Positions 36,639-45,067 of a stretch of DNA of 64,000 bases are shown one piece after another. Positions within the stretch are counted from its first letter, which is position 1, and each line of letters begins with the position of its first letter. The notes below the pieces were generated by a model. It saw nothing but the letters and a program-made list of their open reading frames with translations. It ran no database searches and was not told where the DNA came from. Made by a program: the position numbers and the translations under genes. The stretch comes from Terripilifer ovatus. Its GTDB lineage: Bacteria; Pseudomonadota; Alphaproteobacteria; Rhizobiales; Beijerinckiaceae. The DNA is taken from the NCBI GenBank assembly GCA_029222685.1, contig JARHVB010000085.1, forward strand, positions 1-64,000, in the 5' to 3' direction.

Positions 36639-36743
36639 TCACTGCTCTTGAATCAGCGGTATAAATAATAGGCAGATCAGGAAAACCACTGCAAATATTG
36701 GCGGCAACCTGCCGAGCCAAGCCGCAGGATGAACACGAAACAT
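36639..36743 (-). CDS. Candidate 34-residue membrane peptide
   Basis: A short frame with GGAAGG 7 bases before its ATG encodes MFRVHPAAWLGRLPP, then a hydrophobic stretch IFAVVFLICLLFIPL and a polar end IQEQ: a plausible single-pass small membrane protein. It lies in the 316-base gap after glcB (its start is 53 bases beyond the glcB stop, same strand) and upstream of the urtA promoter. Without homologues it remains a candidate. The rest of the gap holds the urtA promoter and AT-rich DNA. Confidence 0.4.
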   Translation of the reverse strand: MFRVHPAAWLGRLPPIFAVVFLICLLFIPLIQEQ

Positions 36744-36795
36744 GCTGCTACCTTCCGCTGATGGGTAACGGCCCACTTGCGCCGGAGCTGCTGCC

Positions 36796-38961
36796 TCACC
36801 CTGCCTTTGCTTCCCTGCGGCGGGCGTGAAGAATGAACTCGGTATAGCCGTTGGGCTGCTCGCGGCCCTTGAACACGAGATCGCAGGCGGCCTTGAAGGC
36901 GACGCCGTCGTAGGCCGGCGCCATCGGCGTATACAGCGGATCGCTCGCATTCTGGCGGTCGACCACGAGCGCCATGCGCTTCATCGTCTCCATCACCTGC
37001 GCCTGCGTGGCGATGCCATGCTGGAGCCAGTTGGCGATATGCTGGCTGGAGATGCGCAGGGTGGCGCGGTCTTCCATCAGGCCGACGTCGTGAATGTCCG
37101 GCACCTTGGAACAGCCGACGCCCTGGTCGACCCAGCGCACCACATAGCCCAGAATGCCCTGCGCATTGTTGTCGAGTTCCTGCTGCACGGCGTCCGGCGC
37201 GAAATTCGATTGCGAGACCGGCAAGGTGAGAATGTCGTCGAGTTTGGCCTTGGGCCGCTTCGTCAACTCCTCCTGCTTGGCCGCCACATTCACCTGCAGA
37301 TAGTGCAGGGCATGCAGGGTCGCCGCCGTGGGCGAGGGCACCCAGGCAGTGTTGGCACCGGCATTGGGATGGCCGATCTTCTGCACCAGCATGTCGGCCA
37401 TCCGGTCCGGCATCGCCCACATGCCCTTGCCGATCTGGGCCTTGCCGCGCAGGCCGTTGGCGAGGCCGACGTCGACATTGTTGTCCTCATAGGCCTTGAT
37501 CCACGGCGTGTTGCGCATGTCGTTCTTGCGCACCATGGGACCTGCCAGCATGTCGGTGTGAATTTCGTCGCCGGTGCGGTCCAGAAAGCCGGTGTTGATG
37601 AAGACGACGCGCTCGGAGGCGGCCTGGATGCAGGCGGCGAGATTGATCGTCGTGCGCCGCTCCTCGTCCATGATGCCGATCTTCACCGTATTGCGCGGAA
37701 TGCCGACCAGATCCTCGACGCGGGAGAAGATATCCGCGGTGAAGGCGACTTCGTCGGGGCCGTGCATTTTCGGCTTGACGATGTAGACCGAGCCGGTGCG
37801 GCTGTTGTGCAGCTCGCCGCCGCCGGCAAGATCGTGCTTGGCGATCAGCACGCTGACGGCCGCATCGAGCAGGCCTTCGGGGATCTCCTGGCCGGCGCTG
37901 TCGAGCACGGCGTCGGTATACATGTGATGTCCGACATTGCGGATCAGCATCAGGCTGCGGCCATGCAGCCGCAACGGACCGCCGGCGGGCTTGGTATAGA
38001 CGCGGTCGCGATTGAGGTGGCGCTCGACGGTCTTGCCACCCTTCTCGAAGCTCGCAACCAAGGTGCCTTTCATCAGGCCGAGCCAGTTGCTGTAGATTTC
38101 CGTCTTGTCCTGGGCATCGACGGCGGAGACGGAATCCTCCATGTCCATGATCGTCGAAATGGCGGCTTCAAGCACGATATCGGCGACGCCGGCAGCGTCG
38201 GTCTTGCCGATGAAATGGCTGCGGTCGATCGAAATTTCGATATGCAGCCCGTTCTTCTCAAGCAGGATGGCGGTGGGTGCCTCGGCAGCACCCGTATAGC
38301 CGGCAAGCTGCCCGGGGTCGGCAAGGCCGGTGCTGTCGCCATTCTTGAGCGCGACGACGAGCGCGCCGGCAACGACGCTGTAGGACGCGGCGTCGGCATG
38401 CGAGCCTTTTGCCAGCGGCGCGGCGCCATCCAGAATCTCGCGGCCCTTGGCGATGACTTTCGCGCCGCGGACGGGATTGTAGCCCTTGCCCGCTTCGGCG
38501 CCGCCGTCGCTGGGGATCGCGTCGGTGCCATACAGCGCATCGTACAGCGAACCCCAGCGCGCATTGGCGGCGTTCAGCGCATAGCGGGCGTTGGAGGCCG
38601 GGACGACGAGCTGGGCGCCGGCGATGCGGGCGATTTCGTCATCGACGTTCCTGGTGGTGATGGCTTTGGGCGCGGGCTCCGGCAACAGGTAGCCGATCTC
38701 CTTGAGGAAGGCCGTATAGGCCTGCTGGTCGTGGGCCTTGCCGGCGTGTTCCGCGTGCCAGGCATCGATCTTGCCCTGCAATTCGTCGCGCCGGGCAAGC
38801 AATTCCCTGTTGCGCGGAGCCAGATCATGGACGATGGCCGCGAACCCTTGCCAGAAAGCCTGGGCGCTGATGCCGGTTCCGACAATGGCTTCATTGGCGA
38901 CAAAATCCGCCAGCACCTTCTCGATCTTCAAGCCGGCAATTTCGACACGTGACATTTTCAT
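36796..38961 (-). CDS. glcB: Malate synthase G
   Basis: A 721-residue malate synthase of the G type (glyoxylate + acetyl-CoA to malate), a cytosolic enzyme for growth on glycolate, glyoxylate or C2 compounds. Family blocks include TIMDMEDSVSAVDAQDK (catalytic-site acidic residues), GKGMWAMPDRMADML and NTAWVPSPTAATLHALHY. The length matches isoform G. Two close ATGs (38961 and 38955) are possible starts; AGGAG lies 4 and 10 bases before them. The gene stands alone; no glcDEF or isocitrate lyase gene is visible. Confidence 0.97.
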   Translation of the reverse strand: MKMSRVEIAGLKIEKVLADFVANEAIVGTGISAQAFWQGFAAIVHDLAPRNRELLARRDELQGKIDAWHAEHAGKAHDQQAYTAFLKEIGYLLPEPAPKAITTRNVDDEIARIAGAQLVVPASNARYALNAANARWGSLYDALYGTDAIPSDGGAEAGKGYNPVRGAKVIAKGREILDGAAPLAKGSHADAASYSVVAGALVVALKNGDSTGLADPGQLAGYTGAAEAPTAILLEKNGLHIEISIDRSHFIGKTDAAGVADIVLEAAISTIMDMEDSVSAVDAQDKTEIYSNWLGLMKGTLVASFEKGGKTVERHLNRDRVYTKPAGGPLRLHGRSLMLIRNVGHHMYTDAVLDSAGQEIPEGLLDAAVSVLIAKHDLAGGGELHNSRTGSVYIVKPKMHGPDEVAFTADIFSRVEDLVGIPRNTVKIGIMDEERRTTINLAACIQAASERVVFINTGFLDRTGDEIHTDMLAGPMVRKNDMRNTPWIKAYEDNNVDVGLANGLRGKAQIGKGMWAMPDRMADMLVQKIGHPNAGANTAWVPSPTAATLHALHYLQVNVAAKQEELTKRPKAKLDDILTLPVSQSNFAPDAVQQELDNNAQGILGYVVRWVDQGVGCSKVPDIHDVGLMEDRATLRISSQHIANWLQHGIATQAQVMETMKRMALVVDRQNASDPLYTPMAPAYDGVAFKAACDLVFKGREQPNGYTEFILHARRREAKAG

Positions 38962-39092
38962 CCTGCTCCTGGGTTCCAGCCATTCTAAGAAAAGTGCGGC
39001 CACTGTCGACTGCGTTTGAGCCCGATGCGATTAGCATTTCGCATGCCATCCAGCTAAGTTGGTTCGATCCAAACAATTCAGGAGGAAGCAGG

Positions 39093-39476
39093 ATGTCGAG
39101 GAGACAAAGCATCTATTCTGACGCGTTCGCGCACCAAAATCCGATTCCGGCTGCCTGCCGGATGGGGAATCTGGTGATGACCGGCATCATTAACGGGACC
39201 GATCCGCATCGTCCCGATGCGCCGGGATCGCTGGAGGAACAGTGCGAGCGCATGTTCGCGCGCATTCCCGAGGTCATGAAGGCGGCCGGCGGCGGCATCG
39301 ACAATATAGTCAAGCTCAATGTCCAAATGGCCGACCTGTCGCAGCGCAGCCTGCTCAATCGTTTCTGGACGCAGATGTTTCCCGACCCCGCTCAACGCCC
39401 CGTCAGGCAGACGGCGGAAGTGACGCTCGATGGCGGCAAGCTCGTCCAGTGCGATATCACCGGCTGGATCGACTAA
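39093..39476 (+). CDS. RidA family protein
   Basis: A 127-residue protein of the RidA/YjgF/Rid family, which hydrolyse reactive enamine/imine intermediates or act on related small molecules. It has the family pattern with GNLVMTGIINGTDP early and the late PVRQTAEVTLDGGKLVQCDITGWI; the arginine before QTAEV replaces the usual Arg-x-x-V context of archetypal RidA, so a Rid-like subgroup is likely. An AGGAGG site precedes the ATG. It is divergent from glcB and followed by a strong terminator. Confidence 0.85.
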   Translation: MSRRQSIYSDAFAHQNPIPAACRMGNLVMTGIINGTDPHRPDAPGSLEEQCERMFARIPEVMKAAGGGIDNIVKLNVQMADLSQRSLLNRFWTQMFPDPAQRPVRQTAEVTLDGGKLVQCDITGWID

Positions 39477-39510
39477 AAAAATGCCCCGGCGGATCGCTCC
39501 GCCGGGGCAT
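39474..39510 (-). terminator. Intrinsic terminator between convergent ridA-like and tctA genes
   Basis: A perfect 13-base stem, ATGCCCCGGCGGA (39481-39493) and TCCGCCGGGGCAT (39498-39510), with loop TCGC, is followed on the minus strand by a T-run (the AAAAAAA at 39474-39480 region on plus). It therefore terminates the tctBA transcript by the standard mechanism, and could stall the opposing transcript too. Confidence 0.9.
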
Positions 39511-39534
39511 GAAATGCGTCCAGCTGCCCGCTGA

Positions 39535-41034
39535 CTATTCCTGGAACGCGTCCTCGCGGGTCTTGCGGAAGCTGGGCAGGACGATCATCGCCAGCAGCGC
39601 CAGCGACATCAGCAGCAGCACCAGCGAGATCGGCCGCTCGACGAAGATCGTCGGGCTGCCGAACGACAGCACCATCGAGCGACGCAGGTTTTCTTCCATC
39701 AGCGGTCCGAGGACGAACCCGAGCAGGAAGGGCGCGCATTCGCAGCCGAGCTTGTTGAACGTATAGCCCAGCACCGAGATGCCGGCCATCATCATTACGA
39801 GAAACGTGCTCGAACTGATCGCGTAGGCGCCGACGCAGCACAGGATGAGGATGCAGGGGAACAGCATCCGGTACGGCACCTTGAGGAGCGCCACCCACAG
39901 GCCGATCAGCGGCAGGTTGATGATGACGAGCATCAGGTTTCCGACCCACATGGAGGCGATCATGCCCCAGAACAGGGTCGGCTTTTCCGTCAGCAGGGCG
40001 GTGCCCGGCGCAATGCCCTGGATCATCATCGCGCCGACCATGATCGCCATCACCGGAGTCGATGGAATGCCCAGGGTGAGCAGCGGGATGAACGAGGTCT
40101 GGGCACCGGCGTTGTTGGCCGATTCCGGACCCGCCACGCCCTCCACCGCGCCCTTGCCGAACATGGCGCGGGACTTGGAGACCTTCTTCTCCAGCGTATA
40201 GCTGGCGAACGAGGACATGACGGCGCCGCCGCCCGGCAGGATGCCCAGAAACGAGCCGATGATGGTGCCGCGCAGCACGGCGGGAACTGCCAGCTTGGCT
40301 TCCTCCCGCGTTGGCCACAGACTGTCGATCTTCTGGGTCGAGCTTCGATCTTCGAGTTTCTTTTCAAGGTTCCCCATCATTTCGGCGAAGCCGAACAGGC
40401 CCATCGCGAGGGGAACGAAGTCGATGCCGTCATAAAGTTCGGAAACGCCGAAGGTGAAGCGCGTGACGCCCGCCTGCGTATCGGTGCCAACAAGGCCGAA
40501 CAGCAGGCCGAGTATGACCATGGCGACAGCCTTGATGACCGATCCGTTCGCAAGCACGACGGCCGCGACCAGTCCGAACAGCATGAGCGAAAAATACTCC
40601 GGAGACCGGAATTTTTCTGCAAAGCCCGCCAGCACGGGCGCGAACGCCGCGATGACAACCGTGCCGACGCAACCGGCAAAGAACGAACCCAGGGCTGCTA
40701 TGGTCAGCGCCGCACCGGCGCGTCCGCGCCGCGCCATCTGATAGCCGTCGATACAGGTTATAACCGACGAGGTTTCGCCGGGCAGGTTGACCAGGATGGC
40801 CGTGGTCGAGCCGCCGTACTGCGCGCCGTAATAGATGCCAGCGAGCATGATAAGCGAGCTCAGGGGATCGAGTCCAAAGGTGATCGGCAGCAGCATGGCG
40901 ATCGTCGCGATCGGGCCAATGCCGGGGAGCACGCCAATAAGTGTGCCGAGCAGGCAACCGACCAGGCAGAACACCAGGTTCGCAGGCGTTACAGCGGCGC
41001 CGAAGCCCGTGGCTAGATTTGCGAAAACGTCCAT
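39535..41034 (-). CDS. tctA: Tripartite tricarboxylate transporter large permease TctA
   Basis: A 499-residue membrane protein of the TctA family, the large subunit of secondary carboxylate transporters. Typical blocks are GTLIGVLPGIGPIATIAML, YYGAQYGGSTTAILVNLPGE and PGGGAVMSSFASYTLEK. Around a dozen hydrophobic segments are visible. It starts 1 base after the tctB stop, so they are co-expressed. The usual third component, the TctC/Bug binding protein, is missing here; Bug genes lie at 8347-9390 and 47551-48537. Confidence 0.95.
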   Translation of the reverse strand: MDVFANLATGFGAAVTPANLVFCLVGCLLGTLIGVLPGIGPIATIAMLLPITFGLDPLSSLIMLAGIYYGAQYGGSTTAILVNLPGETSSVITCIDGYQMARRGRAGAALTIAALGSFFAGCVGTVVIAAFAPVLAGFAEKFRSPEYFSLMLFGLVAAVVLANGSVIKAVAMVILGLLFGLVGTDTQAGVTRFTFGVSELYDGIDFVPLAMGLFGFAEMMGNLEKKLEDRSSTQKIDSLWPTREEAKLAVPAVLRGTIIGSFLGILPGGGAVMSSFASYTLEKKVSKSRAMFGKGAVEGVAGPESANNAGAQTSFIPLLTLGIPSTPVMAIMVGAMMIQGIAPGTALLTEKPTLFWGMIASMWVGNLMLVIINLPLIGLWVALLKVPYRMLFPCILILCCVGAYAISSSTFLVMMMAGISVLGYTFNKLGCECAPFLLGFVLGPLMEENLRRSMVLSFGSPTIFVERPISLVLLLMSLALLAMIVLPSFRKTREDAFQE

Positions 41035-41035
41035 A

Positions 41036-41488
41036 TCAGGGGCTCCACATCCATGGGGCCATTGACTGGCCGAGTAATTTTATGAACAGCAGAATCGAGA
41101 GGAGCGCGACGCCCGCGGACAGCAGAACCGCTTCCTTCCATTTCACTTCGATGCTGGCAAATGCCGCGACGACGCCGACGACAAAGACCGTCGGTGCCAG
41201 GCCGACACGTTCGATCAGAAGCCCGAACAGAACGATCGCCAGAAGGATGAAAATCTGCGGCCGCCATTTGCCGGGCGCGATGGAAGGCCCGTCGAGCGCA
41301 ATGCCGCGCACCGCGATGATGACGCCGAGCCCAAAGAGGATCCAGGCCAGCACGGTCGGCAGAAAGCCTGGCCCCATGCGAGTCACGGTTCCGAACGCAT
41401 AATTGCGTCCAAGAAAGAGCGCCAACGCTCCAAAGCAGATGAAAAGCAGGCCCGCCCAGAAGTCCTGCGGGCTTTTGACTCGCACCAT
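41036..41488 (-). CDS. tctB: Tripartite tricarboxylate transporter small permease TctB
   Basis: A 150-residue protein with four hydrophobic segments, the small membrane subunit that pairs with TctA. The start FWAGLLFICFGALALFLGRNYAFGTVTRMGPGF-type opening (residues 8-40, here abbreviated by position) with the MGPGFLP motif is characteristic. The 282 bases upstream to the MarR gene show no gene and no clear promoter. Confidence 0.88.
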   Translation of the reverse strand: MVRVKSPQDFWAGLLFICFGALALFLGRNYAFGTVTRMGPGFLPTVLAWILFGLGVIIAVRGIALDGPSIAPGKWRPQIFILLAIVLFGLLIERVGLAPTVFVVGVVAAFASIEVKWKEAVLLSAGVALLSILLFIKLLGQSMAPWMWSP

Positions 41489-41770
41489 CGATAGTCTCCC
41501 CTGAATCTTTCGATCTCTGTTAACTGAACAAGCTGTTACAATGGCGCCGCGATCTGCGCCACTGCGCCAATATGTTCCGGTGTCTCACAATCCCGTGCCC
41601 AACTTCGAAGAAAAGCCCATCGCTGAAGGGTCGATTCCGTTCAGCGCCCATCCGTCGTATCTCTCATTGTGTCGGCATGTGCAAACCGTTCTGAAAACCT
41701 CGTCTTGATTCTTTCGCCATGAGGCGCGTTATTTTCTGTTGCATCGCACAAAGGTCGAACGGCGGGAGCG

Positions 41771-42295
41771 TCATAGGACGGATACCTTGTCGGGATCGGG
41801 ATGGGCGTCAGTCCCATCGTCGCCTGTCGTATCTTCGTCGGTCTCCGCTGTCGGGCCTGGCGTCGGGCCGTTGGTCCGCAACTGGCGCAGGAGGGCGCTC
41901 AATTGCTGGCGCAGTTGGACGTGCGCCTCCGGCGCCATCCACTTCATGGCTTCGGCTTCGACCTGTTCGGCGATGGCGGTGCCTTGTTTGAGCGTTTCCC
42001 GCCCGGCTGGCGACAGCGTCATATGGAGAATGCGGCGATTATCTTCGCTGGTCGAGCGCTCGATCAGGCCGCGCTTCAACATGCCGGCAATGATCTGGTT
42101 CATCGTCTGCGGCGTGACGAAAAACCGCCGCGCAAGTTCAGCGGAAGACAGGCCGGAATAGCGATCCAGCAGGCCCAGAATAGTGAATTGTATGCCGGTC
42201 ATGTTCAGGCCGCGGAACTGGCTTTCGAGGCGGGACCGCAAGGCCTGCCCGGTCTGGTTCAGCAGATAGATGGTACTGGGCAACGTCTCTGACAC
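41771..42295 (-). CDS. MarR family transcriptional regulator
   Basis: A 174-residue winged-helix regulator with the MarR core: LLDRYSGLSSAELARRFFV (recognition region) followed by the wing STSEDNRRILHMTLSPAGRE. The start chosen is GTG at 42295, which has AGGGAGG 8 bases upstream; the ATG at 42319 has no ribosome site. The C-terminal 25 residues are unusually acidic and polar (TAETDEDTTGDDGTDAHPD). It is divergent from the hydroxycinnamoyl-CoA hydratase/lyase-like gene with a perfect palindrome between them. MarR repressors of such genes (FerR/FerC/CouR type) respond to the aryl-CoA intermediate, which is the likely logic here. Confidence 0.9.
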   Translation of the reverse strand: MSETLPSTIYLLNQTGQALRSRLESQFRGLNMTGIQFTILGLLDRYSGLSSAELARRFFVTPQTMNQIIAGMLKRGLIERSTSEDNRRILHMTLSPAGRETLKQGTAIAEQVEAEAMKWMAPEAHVQLRQQLSALLRQLRTNGPTPGPTAETDEDTTGDDGTDAHPDPDKVSVL

Positions 42296-42333
42296 GAATT
42301 CATCCTCCCTTGACGCCATCTGCCGGGCTGATT

Positions 42334-42346
42334 TAAGGGTCCCTTA
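42334..42346. promoter_or_regulatory. Palindromic operator between MarR gene and hydratase/lyase gene
   Basis: TAAGGG-T-CCCTTA is a perfect inverted repeat of 6 bases per arm inside the AT-rich context ATTTAAGGGTCCCTTATAT. It lies 38 bases from the MarR GTG start and 26 bases from the hydratase/lyase ATG, where a MarR dimer would block both promoters. Confidence 0.7.
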
Positions 42347-42372
42347 TATTCAACGAAGGGGGGGTGTTCAAG

Positions 42373-43221
42373 ATGACGGAATCAACCGATAGCACACAAA
42401 AATGGGGCAAGGACGTTGTCTTTACCATCGAGGACGGGATCGCCTGGATAAAACTCAACCGCCCCGAAAAGCGCAATGCCATCAACCCCGGCATTGTTTT
42501 CGAGATGAACGCGGTTCTCGACGAGCTGGAAATGAACGACGCCTGTCAGGTGGTCGTCATCTCCGGCAACGGCGATACGTTTTCCGCCGGGCAGGACCTT
42601 AAGGAATATTTTCGTGAGCCGGCAAGCTGGCATCCGGTCGAGCGCGAGCGGATGATGAAGGCCAATGCCGCCTGGCAGTGGCGCCGGCTGATGTATTATC
42701 CCAAGCCGACCATCGCCATGGTCAACGGCTGGTGCTTCGGCGGCGCGTTCCAGGTTCTGCTTGGCTGCGATCTCGCGATCGCGGATGTCGATGCCCGCTT
42801 CGGCCTGTCGGAAATCAACTGGGGCATCATTCCCGCCGGCATCGTCACCAAATCCGTCGCCATGGCGCTGACCCAGCGCAAGGCGCTCTATTACATCATG
42901 ACCGGTGAAAATTTCGATGGCCGCGAAGCCGAGAACATCGGGCTGGTGAACTTCGCGGTTCCGGCCGATCAACTTGTGGAACGCACCAAGAAACTCGCCG
43001 CGGTTCTGATGGAAAAGAATCCCCATGTCCTGCGCGCCTGCAAGGTGGGCTATCATTATGTCCGCGACATGCAGTGGGATATGGCCGCCGAATATCTCTC
43101 GGCGAAGTCCGACCAGGCAAAATTCCTCGATCCGGAAAAAGGCGCCGCCAAGGGCATGAGCCAGTTCATCGATGAAAAGAGCTACCGGCCCGGACTTGGC
43201 GCTTACGACCGGAAGCGATAA
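42373..43221 (+). CDS. p-Hydroxycinnamoyl-CoA hydratase/lyase-like enzyme (crotonase superfamily)
   Basis: A 282-residue crotonase-fold enzyme most like HCHL/feruloyl-CoA hydratase-lyase, which turns feruloyl- or coumaroyl-CoA into the aldehyde and acetyl-CoA. Shared signatures are AGQDLKEYFRE, PTIAMVNGWCFGG, FGLSEINWGI (catalytic-site Glu147) and RPGLGAYDRKR-like C-terminus. Compared from memory with the Pseudomonas enzyme, Met70 and Ser123 are both glutamine here (Gln74 and Gln127), so activity or specificity may differ. The partner CoA ligase and vanillin dehydrogenase genes are not in the window. A binding-protein gene follows after 33 bases. Confidence 0.86.
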   Translation: MTESTDSTQKWGKDVVFTIEDGIAWIKLNRPEKRNAINPGIVFEMNAVLDELEMNDACQVVVISGNGDTFSAGQDLKEYFREPASWHPVERERMMKANAAWQWRRLMYYPKPTIAMVNGWCFGGAFQVLLGCDLAIADVDARFGLSEINWGIIPAGIVTKSVAMALTQRKALYYIMTGENFDGREAENIGLVNFAVPADQLVERTKKLAAVLMEKNPHVLRACKVGYHYVRDMQWDMAAEYLSAKSDQAKFLDPEKGAAKGMSQFIDEKSYRPGLGAYDRKR

Positions 43222-43254
43222 GGTTCGCAGAGCGACAAAAAAGGAGGAAACGTC

Positions 43255-44289
43255 ATGCCGATCTTGCCACACGCCTTGAGGATCGGAGCAGCGTTATCCT
43301 TTCTGTTTGCAGCGAGTTTCGCCCATGCGATGCCCGACGCGGCGGAGTGGGCGAAGATCGTCGAGGCCGCGAAAAAGGAAGGCAAGGTCGTCGTCTATTC
43401 GGGCTATGTCTCGCCCAATACGCATAAGGCGATCGGCGACGCCTTCGAAAAAGAATATGGCATCAAGGTCGAATATTTCATGGCCCGCGGCGGCGAGCTG
43501 CGCGAGCGGGTCCGCATCGAGCAATCGACCAACCGCTTTCTAGCCGACGTTTCGCATAATGCGCTGACGCAGACATCGGGTGAGAACCGGATCGAGAATT
43601 CGCTGGTGCCCCATGGCGGCCTGCCCGACATGAAGCGCCTCAAGCCCGATTTCGCCGCGCGTGCCGACGATACCGTGGTGCCGATTTTCACCATCAACTA
43701 CGGCTTTCTCGTCAATACCAATCTGGTCAAGCCGGGCGACGAGCCGAAGGGCTGGCGCGACCTGCTCGATCCGAAATGGAAAGACAAGATCCTCAGCGAC
43801 GACCCGCGCGCCTCCGGCGGCGGCCGCGTGATGTTCCACATGACCTATGACAAATGGGGCGCGGAATTTCACGAAAAACTGGCGGCGCAGAACCTGGTGT
43901 TCGTGCGCGATTACAATGAAGCGACGCGGCGCGTCGCCCGCGGCGAATATCCCATCTACATTCCGCTCATTCTCGGCGACTACGCCAAGATCAAGCCGCT
44001 GCCGGTCAAATATGTCATTCCCGAAGAGGGCGCGACCTACGGCTCCTACGGCGTCGCCATCTTCCGCAATGCGCCGCACCCGAATGCGGCGCGGGTCTTC
44101 GCCAATTTCTATTTCTCCGATACCGCCCAGGCGGTCTACGCCAATGACGGCCACGGCATCGTCATTTCCGATCTCGAGGAAAAGCTGAACCCCGAAGCCG
44201 CTGCGCTCGCCAATGTGAAGCCGCTGGTGCCGGAGGATTTCACCCGCATCCAGGTGATGTTCGATCGCGCCAAGGCAATCTATAAATAG
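43255..44289 (+). CDS. Iron-type (family 1) ABC transporter substrate-binding protein, second paralogue
   Basis: A 344-residue periplasmic binding protein with a Sec signal (ALSFLFAASFAHAM) and the EGKVVVYSGYVSPNTHKAIGD-type mature start. Blocks LLDPKWKDKI and APHPNAARVF pair it with the paralogues at 23593 and 45330. GGAGG lies 7 bases before the ATG. It follows the hydratase/lyase gene after 33 bases on the same strand, so it probably shares the MarR-controlled transcript and may bind an aromatic acid rather than iron. Confidence 0.87.
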   Translation: MPILPHALRIGAALSFLFAASFAHAMPDAAEWAKIVEAAKKEGKVVVYSGYVSPNTHKAIGDAFEKEYGIKVEYFMARGGELRERVRIEQSTNRFLADVSHNALTQTSGENRIENSLVPHGGLPDMKRLKPDFAARADDTVVPIFTINYGFLVNTNLVKPGDEPKGWRDLLDPKWKDKILSDDPRASGGGRVMFHMTYDKWGAEFHEKLAAQNLVFVRDYNEATRRVARGEYPIYIPLILGDYAKIKPLPVKYVIPEEGATYGSYGVAIFRNAPHPNAARVFANFYFSDTAQAVYANDGHGIVISDLEEKLNPEAAALANVKPLVPEDFTRIQVMFDRAKAIYK

Positions 44290-44314
44290 AGGCCATCTAC
44301 AAATAGAGGCCATC
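44281..44314. repeat. 17-base tandem duplication at the binding-protein 3' end
   Basis: TATAAATAGAGGCCATC (44281-44297) is followed at once by TACAAATAGAGGCCATC (44298-44314), one base different. The first copy contains the gene's last codons and TAG stop. Confidence 0.85.
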
Positions 44315-44358
44315 TACATCATGAGCCTGCCTATCGGCGGCGCAGGCTCATGATGTAG
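44314..44358. terminator. 17-base perfect inverted repeat overlapping the cytochrome gene end
   Basis: CTACATCATGAGCCTGC (44314-44330) and GCAGGCTCATGATGTAG (44342-44358) are perfect inverted copies separated by 11 bases. The right arm is coding sequence for the last residues of the cytochrome (AYIMSL) and the spacer contains its stop. Both convergent transcripts would form the same strong hairpin. No T-run follows, so termination would not be of the standard intrinsic kind. Confidence 0.6.
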
Positions 44359-44672
44359 GCGCCAAGCCCATCCAGTTCCGCTGTGGACAAATGCAGCATC
44401 GGCATGCTTGCGTGCGGCGACTGCAGGAACACTTTGACGGACAGCTCTGTCATCGAGCGGATATTGGCGATCGCTTCGAAAGATGGGGCGCCGGCGTTGC
44501 CTGGCTTCCCCTTCGCGTCGATCTGGTGACACTGAGCGCAAGCTGTCTCGGCTGTGCGCCGGCCAAGCGCGATGCGCGCGCCGTCGTCCTGTGCCATGGC
44601 AACCGGCATCGCCCCAAAAACGCCGGAGACCGCGGCAATATGGAGAAGGGACGCCCCGACGGCCCGCCTCAT
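44331..44672 (-). CDS. Small c-type cytochrome
   Basis: A 113-residue periplasmic cytochrome c. A signal peptide ends near AMAQD (residue 28); heme attaches through CAQCH (residues 45-49) and the axial methionine is probably Met90 or Met92 in SMPMLHL. The fold size suits a class I electron carrier. It overlaps the upstream small protein gene by 4 bases, so the two are co-translated. The electron partner is unknown. Confidence 0.92.
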   Translation of the reverse strand: MRRAVGASLLHIAAVSGVFGAMPVAMAQDDGARIALGRRTAETACAQCHQIDAKGKPGNAGAPSFEAIANIRSMTELSVKVFLQSPHASMPMLHLSTAELDGLGAYIMSLRRR

Positions 44673-45067
44673 ACTTTTTGCGCCGTTGTTTTGTCCGCCC
44701 GTTTGAAAAACGCCCGTGCATGGGCGACGATGTCGCCATCGCCGGGATGGTCCGCGGCTTCGACGCCGGCGATGATCTTCGCGATCGTGGGATCGTGTGC
44801 CTCGATATGTTTCACGAGCTCATGCTTGGCGTTCGCTGGACCGATGATCAGGACGGCCTTCGATTTCGCCATTTCGGCAGCCACCGCATGCAGGAACTTC
44901 TGGTCTTCGGCGGCATGGCCACTGCCGATTGAATTGGCATGATGATGGATATGAACATGCGGATCGGATGGATGAACCACCCGTTCGCTGGTATCAGTGG
45001 CGCCGAAATGGAAAATCTTCGCCTCTTTGTGATCAATCCAGACGACGGCGTGGAAATGTTCGGTCAT
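44669..45067 (-). CDS. Host-attachment/eRF1-like small protein (translational-machinery-type annotation)
   Basis: A 132-residue protein without signal peptide. FHAVVWIDHKEAKIFHFG at the start, a histidine-rich segment HPSDPHVHIHHHANS near residues 33-47, and AVLIIGPANAKHELVKHIEAH resemble a small family in alphaproteobacteria often labelled translational machinery or host-attachment protein, with a fold like the eRF1 middle domain. The actual role is not known. It is upstream of, and overlaps by 4 bases, the cytochrome gene. Confidence 0.7.
   Translation of the reverse strand: MTEHFHAVVWIDHKEAKIFHFGATDTSERVVHPSDPHVHIHHHANSIGSGHAAEDQKFLHAVAAEMAKSKAVLIIGPANAKHELVKHIEAHDPTIAKIIAGVEAADHPGDGDIVAHARAFFKRADKTTAQKV

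Noticed and set aside
36826..38952. A 708-codon plus-strand frame opposite malate synthase
   Set aside because: Exactly antisense to glcB, with no independent start signal or domain.
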